Source of the DNA: an uncultured Rhodospirillaceae bacterium
GTDB taxonomy: Bacteria; Pseudomonadota; Alphaproteobacteria; CAAGCB01; CAG-977
Length of the DNA stretch: 58,743 bases
Direction: 5' to 3'
Assembly (NCBI GenBank): GCA_900550445.1
Contig: URSF01000012.1
Coordinates: forward strand, 1 to 58,743
A model generated the notes under the pieces. It ran no database searches. It saw only the letters and a list, made by a program, of their open reading frames with translations, and was not told the DNA's origin. Below are positions 25,487 through 35,021 of the stretch, in pieces; the stretch's first letter is position 1, and each line of letters begins with the position of its first letter. The translations under genes and the position numbers were made by a program.

Positions 25487-27210
25487 CAGGCTTCTTCCTT
25501 TTCCAGCTGGGACAAACAGATCTCCCGATAAACGGAGCAATTTTCAAACAGTTCGTCATGCCGTCCGATTCCGACGGCTTTTCCGTCGTCCAGAACAACA
25601 ATAAAATCAGCGTTTCTTAACGTTGACACACGCTGAGAAACAAGAAAAACCGTCATGCCTTTCGTTTCGTTTTTAATCGCTTTGCGCAGTCTGGCGTCCG
25701 TTGCGAAATCCAATGCCGAAGCGCTGTCGTCCAAAATCAGAATTTCCGGCCGTCCGACCAAAGCGCGCGCTATCGTCAAACGCTGTTTTTGACCGCCGGA
25801 CAGATTTTTCCCGCTCTGCGCTATCACGGTATCCAACCCGGCGGGTCTTGACACGACAAAATCCCACCCCTGCGCGATTTTCAACGCCTGTTCTATTTCC
25901 GCGTCCGACGCGTCCTGTTTCGCCCAGCGCATATTGTCGCGGATTGTCCCTTTGAACAAAACGGCTTTTTGCGGCACGATACCGATCTTTTGGCGCAGTT
26001 GAGCCAAAGGATAATCCCGGACGTCCGCCCCGTCGATTAAAACACGCCCGGCCGACACTTCATAAAACCGGGCCAGCAGATTAACCAGCGTCGATTTTCC
26101 CGATCCCGTTCCCCCGATCACGCCGACGGTCGATCCGGCCGGAACCGCGAAAGAAAGATTGCTTAAAGCCGCTGCTTCCGCTTTTTTATAGCTGAAGGAA
26201 ACATTGTCGAACACAACGCGCGGCGCGTCGGAAAGCGCCGAAACCGCCCGGCCGGAATCGGAAACGCCCGGCAGAATTTCAAATACTTCGTTAATCCGCA
26301 CGGCGGAGGCGGACGCTTTGGTGAAAACGACGATCAAATTCGCCAAAGCGACCAAAGCCAGCAAAATCTGCGACATATAATTAACTAAAGCGATTACTTC
26401 GCCCTGTGTCAGCCGACCTTCATTGACCTGAAATCCGCCGCCCCATACGATTGCGATCACGGCGGCATTGACGACGATATACGTCGCCGGATTCAGCAGC
26501 GCCGCGATTTTTCCGGCAAGAAACTGTTCGTCCATCAGCGCCGCGCAGGTCGTTTTGAAATGCTCAACTTCTTCTTTTTGTTTGGAAAACGCCCGAATAA
26601 CGCGCACTCCCGTCAGATTTTCCCGGGTCAGCAGGGAAATCCTGTCCATGACTGCCTGAATTTTTTTATAATAAGGCACGGATCCGGCCATTACGAAATA
26701 AATAACGGCTCCGATCAGCGGCGTAGCAATCAAAAAAATAACGGCCAGTTTCACATCGACAAAAAAAGCCATAACAATCGCGCCAACAACAATAAACGGC
26801 GAACGCAGGAACAGCCGCAGCACCAGATTAACGCCGGCCTGCGCCTGATTGATATCTCCGGTCAATCGCGTAATTAAAGACGGCGTGCCGATTTCGTCCA
26901 GTTCGCTGTAGGACAAGTCGGCGACATGACGAAAAAAAGCGGTGCGCAAAGCCGTTCCGAATCCCATGGACGCTTTGGCGGCAAAATACTGCGCGGTTAA
27001 AGAACAGGCCAGCCCCAGCAGTCCCAAAAACACCATCAGCCCGCCCATTTTATAAATATAGGCCGTATCCGCGTTTTTAATACCGGTATCGATAATGCCC
27101 GCCATTACCAAAGGAACAACCAGTTCAAAGCAGGCTTCCAAAAACTTAAACAGCGGCCCGACGGCACATTCCTTTTTATAGTCCTTTAAAAAACGGACGA
27201 GCTTAAACAT
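25486..27210 (-). CDS. ABC exporter subunit with degenerate ATPase (half of heterodimer)
   Basis: The 574-aa half-transporter has six membrane helices and an ATPase with Walker A 'GGTGSGKST' and signature 'LSGGQKQR'. The catalytic Glu after Walker B is replaced by Asp ('ILILDDSASALD') and the H-loop His by Gln ('VSQRVST'). These changes are characteristic of the non-hydrolysing site in asymmetric exporters such as BmrCD/YheIH-type pairs. It is the first gene of a two-gene operon with the canonical partner. Confidence 0.9.
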   Translation of the reverse strand: MFKLVRFLKDYKKECAVGPLFKFLEACFELVVPLVMAGIIDTGIKNADTAYIYKMGGLMVFLGLLGLACSLTAQYFAAKASMGFGTALRTAFFRHVADLSYSELDEIGTPSLITRLTGDINQAQAGVNLVLRLFLRSPFIVVGAIVMAFFVDVKLAVIFLIATPLIGAVIYFVMAGSVPYYKKIQAVMDRISLLTRENLTGVRVIRAFSKQKEEVEHFKTTCAALMDEQFLAGKIAALLNPATYIVVNAAVIAIVWGGGFQVNEGRLTQGEVIALVNYMSQILLALVALANLIVVFTKASASAVRINEVFEILPGVSDSGRAVSALSDAPRVVFDNVSFSYKKAEAAALSNLSFAVPAGSTVGVIGGTGSGKSTLVNLLARFYEVSAGRVLIDGADVRDYPLAQLRQKIGIVPQKAVLFKGTIRDNMRWAKQDASDAEIEQALKIAQGWDFVVSRPAGLDTVIAQSGKNLSGGQKQRLTIARALVGRPEILILDDSASALDFATDARLRKAIKNETKGMTVFLVSQRVSTLRNADFIVVLDDGKAVGIGRHDELFENCSVYREICLSQLEKEEA

Positions 27211-27309
27211 TTTCTTATCCCGCGCGCAAGAATTCTGTCGTTTTTTCCTACACGTCCGTCACAGGAAAGACAAGAAAAAAAACCGCACTTTATCGTCGTT
27301 GGGCCGGTC

Positions 27310-27338
27310 TTGTTTTCAAAACGGCGATTTGATACACT
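27310..27338 (+). promoter_or_regulatory. sigma70-like promoter
   Basis: TTGTTT (27310-27315) and TACACT (27333-27338) are spaced by 17 bp and lie 28 bp upstream of the ATG at 27366. It probably drives the ELM1-like gene. Confidence 0.45.
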
Positions 27339-27365
27339 GAAAAAAATAAGTTTGAGGGTAAAAAA

Positions 27366-28628
27366 ATGGAATACTGTGGTTTTTTCAGCGGCCGGCTGGG
27401 ATCGGACAACCAGACCCGCGGTCTGATTTTAGAGGCCGAAACAGATAAAAAAGTCCCCGTTACACGCGATAAGCTTTTAAAATCTCCTGACGGGCAGCCT
27501 TTAGACAGATCGCGCTATGCGGACGAAGCCTCTTTTAAAAAAGACGTTTTTGCCGCTTTGGATTCTTATTTGTCAAACGCGCAAAAACCGGACGTATTTG
27601 TACTGCCGTTCAATCACGGCGACATGAAAAACGCGCCGGACGACGCGGACGCCTTGGCAAAAACAATCAAAGAATATTATGGCGAAAAAAATCTGGGCGC
27701 AGTGACGACTCTGGTTCTGACAGGCGCTTTTCACGATTACCGACATGTCGATCTGGCAAACGTTCCCTATCATTTGATGAACGAAGAACAGGTAAAGCGC
27801 CTGAACAAAGACCCCGAGCTGCAAAAGAAAATTGTCCCGACGTTGGGCGTTGCGGGCAATCTGACGCGCTTAAGAATTCAGCAGGAAGGAAACATGCCCC
27901 GTTTTGCCGAAGAACTGGCGCAGTACAAAAACGGCAGACCGACGGTCTTTTTTTCTTTGGGCGGCCGTGTCGAAGGCCCCGAAATTCAGTTCACGATGAA
28001 AGACGCGGAAAACATTTGGAAAAAAGCGCGAGAATTTCAAAAGAACGGTTTTAACGTCGCTTTGGGCAACAGCCCGCGCACACCGACGGACGTGACGGAC
28101 TTTTTGTTTGAAAAGGCGCGGGAAAACGGCATGAACTTTTACAACGCCAAAAAAATCGCCGAAGCGGAAACGACCGATTTCCGGCAGTATACCGGCAAAT
28201 ATAAAAAAGAATTCGCCGCGCAGCAGGAAAAAATCGGCAATATTTATCCTGCCGTTTTATCGGTTTCAAATATTGTCGTCGGAACCAAAGACAGCTTTTC
28301 TTATACCTCGGATACGGCGGCATTGGGCATCAGAACGGCCGTTTATGCCGATATGTTCATTGATCCGGCCAAACGCCCCGACTGCGACAGGCTGTTTAAT
28401 TCGGTCAAAAACAAATACGTTTTCGATTTAAACGATCCGCGCGTTTTCAATCCGAAGGAAACGTTACCCGTTTTGCCGCAAACCAACGCGACAATCATTG
28501 CCGCCGTAAAAAAATTCGACCGGGAAAAAACCGTCGAACGGCTGAAAGCGGCCAAACAGGCGCACCGGCAGGCTTCCGCCGATCAAAACATTGTTTCTTT
28601 GAAACTGAAAAAGGATTTTCAACGTTAA
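27366..28628 (+). CDS. uncharacterised protein resembling the ELM1 (DUF1022) family
   Basis: This 420-aa soluble protein has no signal peptide. The middle resembles the ELM1/DUF1022 fold. 'PTVFFSLGGRV' is followed by a long helix and 'NVALGNSPRTP', and later 'NIVVGTKDSFSYTSDTAALGIRTAVY' resembles the family's 'DSxSMxSEA' segment. Family members have a GT-B-like fold, and their activity is not established. The similarity is distant, from memory of the motifs only. It is convergent with a HAD-fold gene of equally unusual character. Confidence 0.45.
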   Translation: MEYCGFFSGRLGSDNQTRGLILEAETDKKVPVTRDKLLKSPDGQPLDRSRYADEASFKKDVFAALDSYLSNAQKPDVFVLPFNHGDMKNAPDDADALAKTIKEYYGEKNLGAVTTLVLTGAFHDYRHVDLANVPYHLMNEEQVKRLNKDPELQKKIVPTLGVAGNLTRLRIQQEGNMPRFAEELAQYKNGRPTVFFSLGGRVEGPEIQFTMKDAENIWKKAREFQKNGFNVALGNSPRTPTDVTDFLFEKARENGMNFYNAKKIAEAETTDFRQYTGKYKKEFAAQQEKIGNIYPAVLSVSNIVVGTKDSFSYTSDTAALGIRTAVYADMFIDPAKRPDCDRLFNSVKNKYVFDLNDPRVFNPKETLPVLPQTNATIIAAVKKFDREKTVERLKAAKQAHRQASADQNIVSLKLKKDFQR

Positions 28629-28658
28629 AACAACCCCCCGCCGCGGCGGAGGATTTTC
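28629..28658. terminator. possible bidirectional terminator
   Basis: A GC-rich palindrome (CCGCCGCGGCGG) followed by ATTTTC lies between two convergent genes. The stem is strong but the T run is short, so confidence is limited. Confidence 0.4.
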
Positions 28659-29762
28659 TTATCTGCCGGCTCTGGCGTTTAATACCGTTTTAGCCAGACT
28701 TGTTTCTTTAGCGGCGCGGGCGCGGGAATGACCGGCAACCATTTTCATGACCTGCCCCAGTTCATCGGGATCCTTTACGGCGACAGAGGGAAAGCATTTG
28801 TCCGCTTTATCCGTAATTCTGTTTTTATCGCCGTTCATGACATGAATGACAAAGACGCGGTCCAAAGCGCCCTTTTCCTGAAAATAATCGCGCACGGCTT
28901 CGACCATATCGCGGTCCGTGCCGTTTTTCGCCAGACTGTCCCCCATAACCAGAACGGGGCCGCCTTTTTGATACGCCTGTTCCAAAAATCCCGATTTTTC
29001 AACGCCGTTGCGCTTGCTCTGGTTTTTGGAACGAATTTCCATGGATCCTGTCGGTTCCACCGTATAAAACAAAGCTCCGTTCGGGTTTTCGGGCGCGTTT
29101 TCATTTTTTGAGCCGTCCGGATTTTTGCCGTCCATGACGTATTTCATTCGCGTATCGACAAAATCAAACATTTCTTTGCCGGCTTGCGGCGATTCCCGCA
29201 TAAAATCCGACAAGTTCAGATAACTGAGGTGCTTTTTATATTCCGCCAGAATTTTTCCGCGCGACTCCGGCCAGCGCTTGAAGATTTCGTCTTTTAAAGC
29301 CAAAACGCTTTCGCCGACGTAACGTTCAAACTTTTGTTCTTTAAAAGCGTCCTGTTCCGACGCGGCGCGGCGCAGAACCGTCGTTTTTCCGTTTTCCACC
29401 AGCAGACGGCCGTGCCCGGCGACGGCGGAGGCTTTTTCAAAATCTTTCACGCCGCCCAGCAAATCATGAAAAGCGCCGTCCGGCAGTTTTTCGCCCGTTA
29501 CGTCATTGACGCGCACATCAGCCCAATGGCGGCCCGTCACGATATAAAAAGAACTGCCCGATTCCGGCAGATCCGTCAAAGCGCGTCTGATATCAGGCTG
29601 CATATAACACCCGTCCCGCCCCGTTTGCGCTTTGTTTTCGGCAGCGTAAGCGGCGTTTCCTTCCAGACAGGAGGTTTTGTCCAGATCGGTAAAGACGGTT
29701 ACCGGCTTTTGTCCCGCCTGTTTCAGCAGACGGGTTAAATTCTGACGCGAAAAAGAATCCAT
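28659..29762 (-). CDS. HAD-superfamily hydrolase, sugar-phosphatase-like
   Basis: The 367-aa protein has HAD motifs in order. 'VFTDLDKTSC' is motif I with the DxD nucleophile pair, 'YIVTGRHWADV' is motif II, a Lys follows in 'SKRNGVEKSGFL', and 'VLVMGDSLAKNGTDRDMV' is motif IV. The large cap insert and the GDS...D pattern are like trehalose-6-phosphate phosphatase and other Cof-type sugar phosphatases. The ATG at 29762 was chosen because AAAGGAAAA precedes it; an in-frame ATG at 29816 adds 18 unlikely residues. No trehalose synthase is in the window, so the substrate is open. Confidence 0.65.
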   Translation of the reverse strand: MDSFSRQNLTRLLKQAGQKPVTVFTDLDKTSCLEGNAAYAAENKAQTGRDGCYMQPDIRRALTDLPESGSSFYIVTGRHWADVRVNDVTGEKLPDGAFHDLLGGVKDFEKASAVAGHGRLLVENGKTTVLRRAASEQDAFKEQKFERYVGESVLALKDEIFKRWPESRGKILAEYKKHLSYLNLSDFMRESPQAGKEMFDFVDTRMKYVMDGKNPDGSKNENAPENPNGALFYTVEPTGSMEIRSKNQSKRNGVEKSGFLEQAYQKGGPVLVMGDSLAKNGTDRDMVEAVRDYFQEKGALDRVFVIHVMNGDKNRITDKADKCFPSVAVKDPDELGQVMKMVAGHSRARAAKETSLAKTVLNARAGR

Positions 29763-29877
29763 GGCTTTTCCTTTCAAATTTTGTCTAATTCTGGCATAAA
29801 CACAGAAAATCCGCAACGTTAAATTTTTTTTAAGCCCGGCGAGTCAGACTGAATGAGAAAAGAACAACGGAGTCTGT

Positions 29878-30165
29878 ATGACGCAAAACAAAAGAACCGT
29901 CGCGGTTGCTTTGCAGTATGATCCCGAAACCGGGAAAACGCCGACTGTCGCCGCCAGCGGATACGGATACATCGCCGAAAAGATTTTGGATCTGGCGTTT
30001 GCCGCCGGCGTCAAAGTCAGGCAGGACGCCGATCTGGCCGAAATTCTGGCCGCGATTGACCTGGACAGCGAAATTCCGCCCGAAGCTTTTGCCGCCGTCG
30101 CCGAAATTCTTTCTTATATTTACGAATTAAACGCTTCCGCAGAAGGGAAACCCGCATTGTCATGA
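29878..30165 (+). CDS. FlhB C-terminal-domain-like protein (FlhX type)
   Basis: A 95-aa protein corresponds to the cytoplasmic C-terminal domain of FlhB/EscU: 'VAVALQYDPETGKTPTVAASGYGYIAEKI' and 'GVKVRQDADLAEILAAIDL'. It lacks the membrane domain and the NPTH cleavage site. Such stand-alone domains occur in many flagellated bacteria and can partly replace FlhB in export switching. Its 3' end overlaps the next gene by 4 nt, and it leads a small flagellar-export cluster. Confidence 0.85.
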   Translation: MTQNKRTVAVALQYDPETGKTPTVAASGYGYIAEKILDLAFAAGVKVRQDADLAEILAAIDLDSEIPPEAFAAVAEILSYIYELNASAEGKPALS

Positions 30166-30434
30166 CACAAACGCAGCGCATTCAGACAGAAACGGAAAAA
30201 GCTCTGGCTTTACTGTCAGCGGCGACAGACCTGATTAACAGCGGACGGTTGGTCAGTATCGCTTCGTTAAACGGAATGATCGACACGATCTGCCGGCTGG
30301 CACGGGAAGAAGAATATGCCGACCGCGTTTATTTAAAACCTCTGATGATCCGGCTGGCCGAACAAATCGACTCGTTTCGTCTGACAATGGAACGGCAGTA
30401 CGGTTTTTTATCCGAAACGGATCACAACGGCTGA
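30162..30434 (+). CDS. small helical protein in flagellar cluster
   Basis: The 90-aa all-helical protein has no recognised domain. It overlaps the upstream flhB-like gene by 4 nt and ends 11 nt before fliO, so it is probably part of the flagellar unit. Size and helicity recall flagellar chaperones such as FliT or FlgN, but there is no sequence signature to confirm that. Confidence 0.6.
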   Translation: MTQTQRIQTETEKALALLSAATDLINSGRLVSIASLNGMIDTICRLAREEEYADRVYLKPLMIRLAEQIDSFRLTMERQYGFLSETDHNG

Positions 30435-30445
30435 AAGACTGAAAT

Positions 30446-30751
30446 ATGGAACACGAAGCTTCTTTCTTATCCGCTTTTCTGGGACTGGCGTTCGTTCTGG
30501 GAATTATTTTTCTTATCACATATCTGTTTAAACGTTTCGGCCCTTCGCTGATTACCGCGACGACGGGAACAGGAAGGAAAAACGGCATTGTCTTGTTGGA
30601 CGCAAAAGCCGTCGATCCGAAAAACAGACTGGTTTTGGTACGCTGCAAAAACAAGGAATACCTGCTGCTGACGGGGGAAAGCAATACTGTTGTCGATTCT
30701 TTTACCGCGGCCGAAAACAATGGGGAAGAGGTCAGTCATGCCGATGTTTAA
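30446..30751 (+). CDS. fliO: flagellar biosynthesis protein FliO
   Basis: This 101-aa protein has a single N-terminal membrane helix (about 8-28) followed by a small beta-rich domain with 'LDAKAVDPKNRLVLVRCKNKEYLLLTG', typical of FliO. FliO assists assembly of the FliP ring in the flagellar export gate. It overlaps fliP by 14 nt from the chosen fliP start, and fliO-fliP adjacency is the usual order. Confidence 0.9.
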   Translation: MEHEASFLSAFLGLAFVLGIIFLITYLFKRFGPSLITATTGTGRKNGIVLLDAKAVDPKNRLVLVRCKNKEYLLLTGESNTVVDSFTAAENNGEEVSHADV

Positions 30752-31475
30752 AAAAATTCTATCCGCCGCGCTGCTTTTATGTTTTGCCGCCGTTCCGGCC
30801 GCCGCGCAGAGCGTCAATATTGATTTAGGCGACACGGGCGGATCTTCGACGGCCAGAATCGTCCAGTTGGTCTTGCTGCTGACCGTTTTATCGGTCGCGC
30901 CCAGTATCTTAATCATGGTTACGTCGTTTACCCGGATCGCCGTCGTTTTTTCCATTACCCGGCAGGCGCTGGGAACGTCGCAGACACCGTCAAACATGAT
31001 TCTGATCGCTTTGGCTTTGTTTATGACGGGCTACATCATGACGCCGACATTTGAAAAGGCCTGGGACAACGGAATCCACCCGTTAATTGAAGAAAGAATC
31101 GAAACAAAAACGGCTGTTGAACGAACCGTCATGCCGTTTAAGGAATTTATGCTGAAAAACGTCCGCGCCAAAGATTTGCAGCTGTTTATGGATTTTTCCC
31201 AAACGCCGCAGGTGGAAAAAGAAGAAGACACGCCGTTAACCGCTTTGGTGCCGGCTTTTATGATCAGCGAATTGCGCCGAGCGTTTGAAATCGGATTTTT
31301 GATTTTCGTGCCGTTTTTGATTATCGACATGGTTGTCGCTTCGGTATTGATGAGCATGGGTATGATGATGCTGCCGCCGTCAATGCTGTCCATGCCGTTC
31401 AAACTGATCTTTTTCGTTGTTGTCGACGGTTGGTATATGTTGGTCGGCAGTCTGGTTAAAAGCTTTTCAACTTAA
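30738..31475 (+). CDS. fliP: flagellar export gate protein FliP
   Basis: The 245-aa protein has a cleavable signal peptide ('ILSAALLLCFAAVPAAAQ'), then FliP blocks 'MVTSFTRIAVVFSITRQALGTSQTPSNMILI', a central periplasmic domain, 'FMISELRRAFEIGFLIFVPFLIIDMVVAS' and 'GMMMLPPSMLSMPFKL'. FliP with FliQ and FliR forms the core export gate. ATGs at 30738 and 30744 are both possible; GAAGAGG favours these over the upstream in-frame codon at 30690. FliQ, FliR and FlhA do not follow; the convergent autotransporter begins 3 nt later. Confidence 0.95.
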   Translation: MPMFKKILSAALLLCFAAVPAAAQSVNIDLGDTGGSSTARIVQLVLLLTVLSVAPSILIMVTSFTRIAVVFSITRQALGTSQTPSNMILIALALFMTGYIMTPTFEKAWDNGIHPLIEERIETKTAVERTVMPFKEFMLKNVRAKDLQLFMDFSQTPQVEKEEDTPLTALVPAFMISELRRAFEIGFLIFVPFLIIDMVVASVLMSMGMMMLPPSMLSMPFKLIFFVVVDGWYMLVGSLVKSFST

Positions 31476-31478
31476 ATC

Positions 31479-34400
31479 CTAAAACGAATGAATCAACGTC
31501 GCCGAAATCGACTGGACAGACGATTTTGAGCCGTTTCTGCTGCTGACCAGCAAATTCAGCCGCGTTCTGTCGGAAAAACGCCCGTTAACGCCGATCCCGA
31601 TCGTGAAAGCCGATTTTTCCTCATTATCCGGAGAATCAAACATGGTTTGCAGTGAATCCGCGCTGAAATACGCTTTGGTTGACGGACTGCCGCCCGTCAG
31701 ATACTGTTCGTAACGCAGATCCAAAAAGACGTATTCCGGCCTGAACAATAAAAAGTTCGTTTCCGCAGCGACAAAGCCGGCAATCAGACCGGGAGACAAA
31801 ATAACGGAAGTATCCTTGGCTTCCTGAACCGACAGATTCAGATCCGACGTCCCTTTTTCCCGATAAGCGTCCTGCGTCATTTGTATAATCGCCGCCCCCA
31901 TATAGGGTCTGAAAGACCAATCTCCCGCGCGCATGGGAATCTGGTGCAGGTCGTAACCGACGTTCAAAGCGGCCTCAATACTTGTTCCGTTAAAAGAAGC
32001 CGTATGTTCAAACGTTTTTAACGGCAGAGCCGTCACACGCTTTTTATCGTAACTCTGCAGTCCGATCATCAATATGCCGTCAACGGACAGAAAATCCTTC
32101 TGCCGGCTGAAATAAGCGCCGAAACGCAGATCCGCCACGTCAGTATTATCGCTGTCCTGATCAAAGGACGACTGCGCATATCCGGCGGTCAGTCCCCATA
32201 AGAAGTCTTTGGAATAAACAAAATCCCAGCCGAACATCAGCCCTATGCCGCTGCCTTCCGCGTCGCTTCTGCCGGACGATTTATCGGCTTCGTAAGTGCC
32301 TTTGGCATACAGAATCTGCCCCCAGACATTTGTACGGCCGCCAAACGCTTGTCCGCCGGAACGTCCGCCGGGTCTGAAATTACGGTAAACGTCGCGCTTG
32401 CGCGGCACATAATAACGGTAATTTTCACGCGGCGCATTGTCGGGGCGGTAATTGCGGTACACGTCGCGGCTCTGCGGAACGGCATGGCGGTAATTTTCCT
32501 GCGGCGTATTGCCCGGACGATAATTATGATAGATATCGCCCCGCGGCGGACGATTGGCCGAAGACGGCGTATAATATTCTCTTCTTCCTTCATACTGGGA
32601 AGGATCCTTGCTGATCTGCCGTTCAAAAAGGTGCGTCTGAACCGTTCTGCCAAGTTTGTTTGACAAAGGCAGAGACGCAAAATGAACCGGCGTTACCTGA
32701 GCGTTCATCTTACTGATCTGCTTTTTTAATCCGCTTTCGTCTAAGAAATAATATCCCGAAAAATCATTTTTATGTTCGCTTTTAAACAAGCGGTCTATCA
32801 CAGCTGCCGTCCGTCGTTCCGGTTCCGTTAAGCCCGGCGCGTAAGACGATGAAGACAGCGGCAGATATTCCAGCGAAACGGAAACCGTTTTTTGCGTTTC
32901 GTCCGCATCGGTACGGGCAATAATGAACTGGCTGAGCTGATTGGACAATTCAAAATCATCACTGACGTCAAAAGAATTTTCAGCCGTTAAAACCCGATAC
33001 GACGTTCCTTCTCCGAATTCGGGCAGATTGGCCATATCCAGCACGAATCCCCCGCCGGCTAAAGTCAGATGAGAAACCGTCATCTGCTGTAAAACAGAGG
33101 AATCCGTTACCGACGGGGACAAAACGATTTTACCGTAGTTGACCAGCGTATCCGGCGAAGATGTTAAATAAAGGCTGCCGCCCGCCTGATTAACCAGCGT
33201 TCCGCCGACAACAAGCCCTTCTTTCAGTATTGTATTATTTTGGACCGTGCCCGTATTTTGAATTTTTCCGCTCAGCGCCCCTCCGTTTAAGTAAAACTGT
33301 CCTTTATTTAAAACAGTCCCGGCGATATTGCCGCCGTTCAAATAAAATTGAGCGTTGTTTGTCAAAGAATCCGCGATCACACCGCTGCCGGCCAGATAAA
33401 AATTCCCCCGGTTGTCAACCGTTCCCGCCGATCCGCCGGAAAGGTTAACCGTGCCGGAACTGATCAGCGAAGAAAGCGATCCGCCGTCAACATTGATTTG
33501 CCCGCCGGCCGTGGAAATCGTTTCTCCCGAAACCGTTCCGCCGTTCAAATAAAACGTTCCCGAAGTAACGGACACATCGCCTGCCAGCGATCCCGTCAGC
33601 CGCAGCGTTCCGCTTTCGACAACGGTCGTTCCCAGATACGTATTCCGCCCGGTCAGGGTCAAAGTGCCGGCGCCCTGTTTTTTCAGCCCGACGTCAGCGT
33701 CGGTGTTTTCCGTTTTGGATTTGACCTGACCGATATTGTTGCTCCAAGTGCTGTCGTATTCCTGCACATTGACCGTATAAACATACTCGTTATTCACAAA
33801 ATCGCCGGAAGACAAACGATTGGCGTCAAAATAGCCCGGGCCTTTGACCGCATTGGCCAGATTAAGCAGCCCCTGACCGAAAACGTCGGCATAAGTCACA
33901 TCGACGCAGACAACACCTTCCGAAGAACAAGTATACGCGCCGCCCATTTCCGCCTGAACGACAGCTCTTTTTTCCGTATCCGTCCAGTCTTTGCCGTATC
34001 CATCGGCCGAACTGAAAAACAAAAATTGTGATTTCCCGTTGTCTTTTTGCACCATATACTTACTGAAACCGGCATAATTCTTATCAGCAGTTGAAAACAA
34101 AACGTCCGCCAGCTGCTTACCGCCCATATAAGGAAAAGCGCTGGAAACAACCGCCGCCGATCCGGAAATAATCGGCGCGGCCGCAGAAGTGCCGGCAAAT
34201 GAAGTATATGCGGAATCTCCTTCATGCGAAGCGGCAGTCAATGATCCGACCGGCGCGGCCAGCGACCATTCCTGCGCATATTGCGCCAAATTCGTATAGC
34301 TTGCCAAAAAATACGGGCTGGAAGAAGAATAAGACGGATCATATGCAATTGCGCTGATAAAATTATACTTCAGACTGGAATCGTAATAGGGCAGCCCGGC

Positions 34401-35000
34401 CGGAGAACCATTCGGTGTTAAAAGTGTATCATTCCCGGCACTAGCGACAATTAATTTATCCTTTGCCACTAAGGCCTTTGCCACATTTTTTTCATTAGCA
34501 GATGGACTATAGGACGGAGCATATTCATGAACACCCAAGCTATTATTAACAATCTTAACATTGTCAAATTCGTCTGTCGCCAGAATATTCCAGGCTTCCG
34601 TATAACTTTGATAGCATGACGGACAATCTATACCGTCGTCCAATTCCGCGGCAAAAGCGACAAGTTTGGCATCATATGCGATTCCGTGCATGCCGGCGCC
34701 GTCTTTTTTTCCGGCGATCAGACTGGAAACAGGCGTGCCGTGATCCGCAATATCCTGATAATGATTATATTCGTCTTTTTGCAGTTCGCTGAACTGATCC
34801 TTTAATTCCTGATGTGTGGGAAGCGTTCCGTTATCGACAACGGCGACGGTCACGCCGGATCCCGTAAAGCCCAGCGCATACGCCTGCGCCGCCCCCAGAG
34901 CATCATACACTTTTTGATTGGCAGCGTATTCCGCATCGGCCGCGAAAGCGGCAGACAACGGCAGAAAAAAGAAAAGAGAAAAACAAATACATTTTAACAT
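31479..35000 (-). CDS. subtilisin-type serine protease autotransporter (second of tandem pair)
   Basis: The 1173-aa secreted protease has a signal peptide (cut after AFA, residue 20), an S8 subtilase domain with Asp56 ('VAVVDNG'), His87 ('DHGTPVSSL'), Asn190 and Ser272 ('GTSAAAP'), and a beta-helix passenger of about 16-residue repeats ('FYLNGGNIAGTVLNKG'-like). A Tyr/Arg/Pro-rich linker with 24-residue repeats follows, then a C-terminal autotransporter beta-barrel ending in Phe. It is a type Va autotransporter that would expose or release a protease at the cell surface. It starts 21 nt after its paralogue, so the two form one transcript. Confidence 0.92.
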   Translation of the reverse strand: MLKCICFSLFFFLPLSAAFAADAEYAANQKVYDALGAAQAYALGFTGSGVTVAVVDNGTLPTHQELKDQFSELQKDEYNHYQDIADHGTPVSSLIAGKKDGAGMHGIAYDAKLVAFAAELDDGIDCPSCYQSYTEAWNILATDEFDNVKIVNNSLGVHEYAPSYSPSANEKNVAKALVAKDKLIVASAGNDTLLTPNGSPAGLPYYDSSLKYNFISAIAYDPSYSSSSPYFLASYTNLAQYAQEWSLAAPVGSLTAASHEGDSAYTSFAGTSAAAPIISGSAAVVSSAFPYMGGKQLADVLFSTADKNYAGFSKYMVQKDNGKSQFLFFSSADGYGKDWTDTEKRAVVQAEMGGAYTCSSEGVVCVDVTYADVFGQGLLNLANAVKGPGYFDANRLSSGDFVNNEYVYTVNVQEYDSTWSNNIGQVKSKTENTDADVGLKKQGAGTLTLTGRNTYLGTTVVESGTLRLTGSLAGDVSVTSGTFYLNGGTVSGETISTAGGQINVDGGSLSSLISSGTVNLSGGSAGTVDNRGNFYLAGSGVIADSLTNNAQFYLNGGNIAGTVLNKGQFYLNGGALSGKIQNTGTVQNNTILKEGLVVGGTLVNQAGGSLYLTSSPDTLVNYGKIVLSPSVTDSSVLQQMTVSHLTLAGGGFVLDMANLPEFGEGTSYRVLTAENSFDVSDDFELSNQLSQFIIARTDADETQKTVSVSLEYLPLSSSSYAPGLTEPERRTAAVIDRLFKSEHKNDFSGYYFLDESGLKKQISKMNAQVTPVHFASLPLSNKLGRTVQTHLFERQISKDPSQYEGRREYYTPSSANRPPRGDIYHNYRPGNTPQENYRHAVPQSRDVYRNYRPDNAPRENYRYYVPRKRDVYRNFRPGGRSGGQAFGGRTNVWGQILYAKGTYEADKSSGRSDAEGSGIGLMFGWDFVYSKDFLWGLTAGYAQSSFDQDSDNTDVADLRFGAYFSRQKDFLSVDGILMIGLQSYDKKRVTALPLKTFEHTASFNGTSIEAALNVGYDLHQIPMRAGDWSFRPYMGAAIIQMTQDAYREKGTSDLNLSVQEAKDTSVILSPGLIAGFVAAETNFLLFRPEYVFLDLRYEQYLTGGSPSTKAYFSADSLQTMFDSPDNEEKSAFTIGIGVNGRFSDRTRLNLLVSSRNGSKSSVQSISATLIHSF
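32378..32545 (-). repeat. tandem 72-bp repeat encoding a YRP/ENYR/RDVYRN linker
   Basis: Within the autotransporter at 31479-35000, about two and a half copies of a 24-residue unit occur, with landmarks NYRPxNxP, ENYR, VPxxRDVYRN. The copies differ at several positions, so the repeat is diverged, and it lies just before the beta-barrel. Confidence 0.7.
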
Positions 35001-35021
35001 TGTTTTTTCCTTTTCCCGTTT

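Noticed and set aside
33348..34031. 227-aa plus-strand ORF inside the second autotransporter
   Set aside because: It is antisense to the passenger and composed of shadow codons with high Arg/Ser/Gln content.
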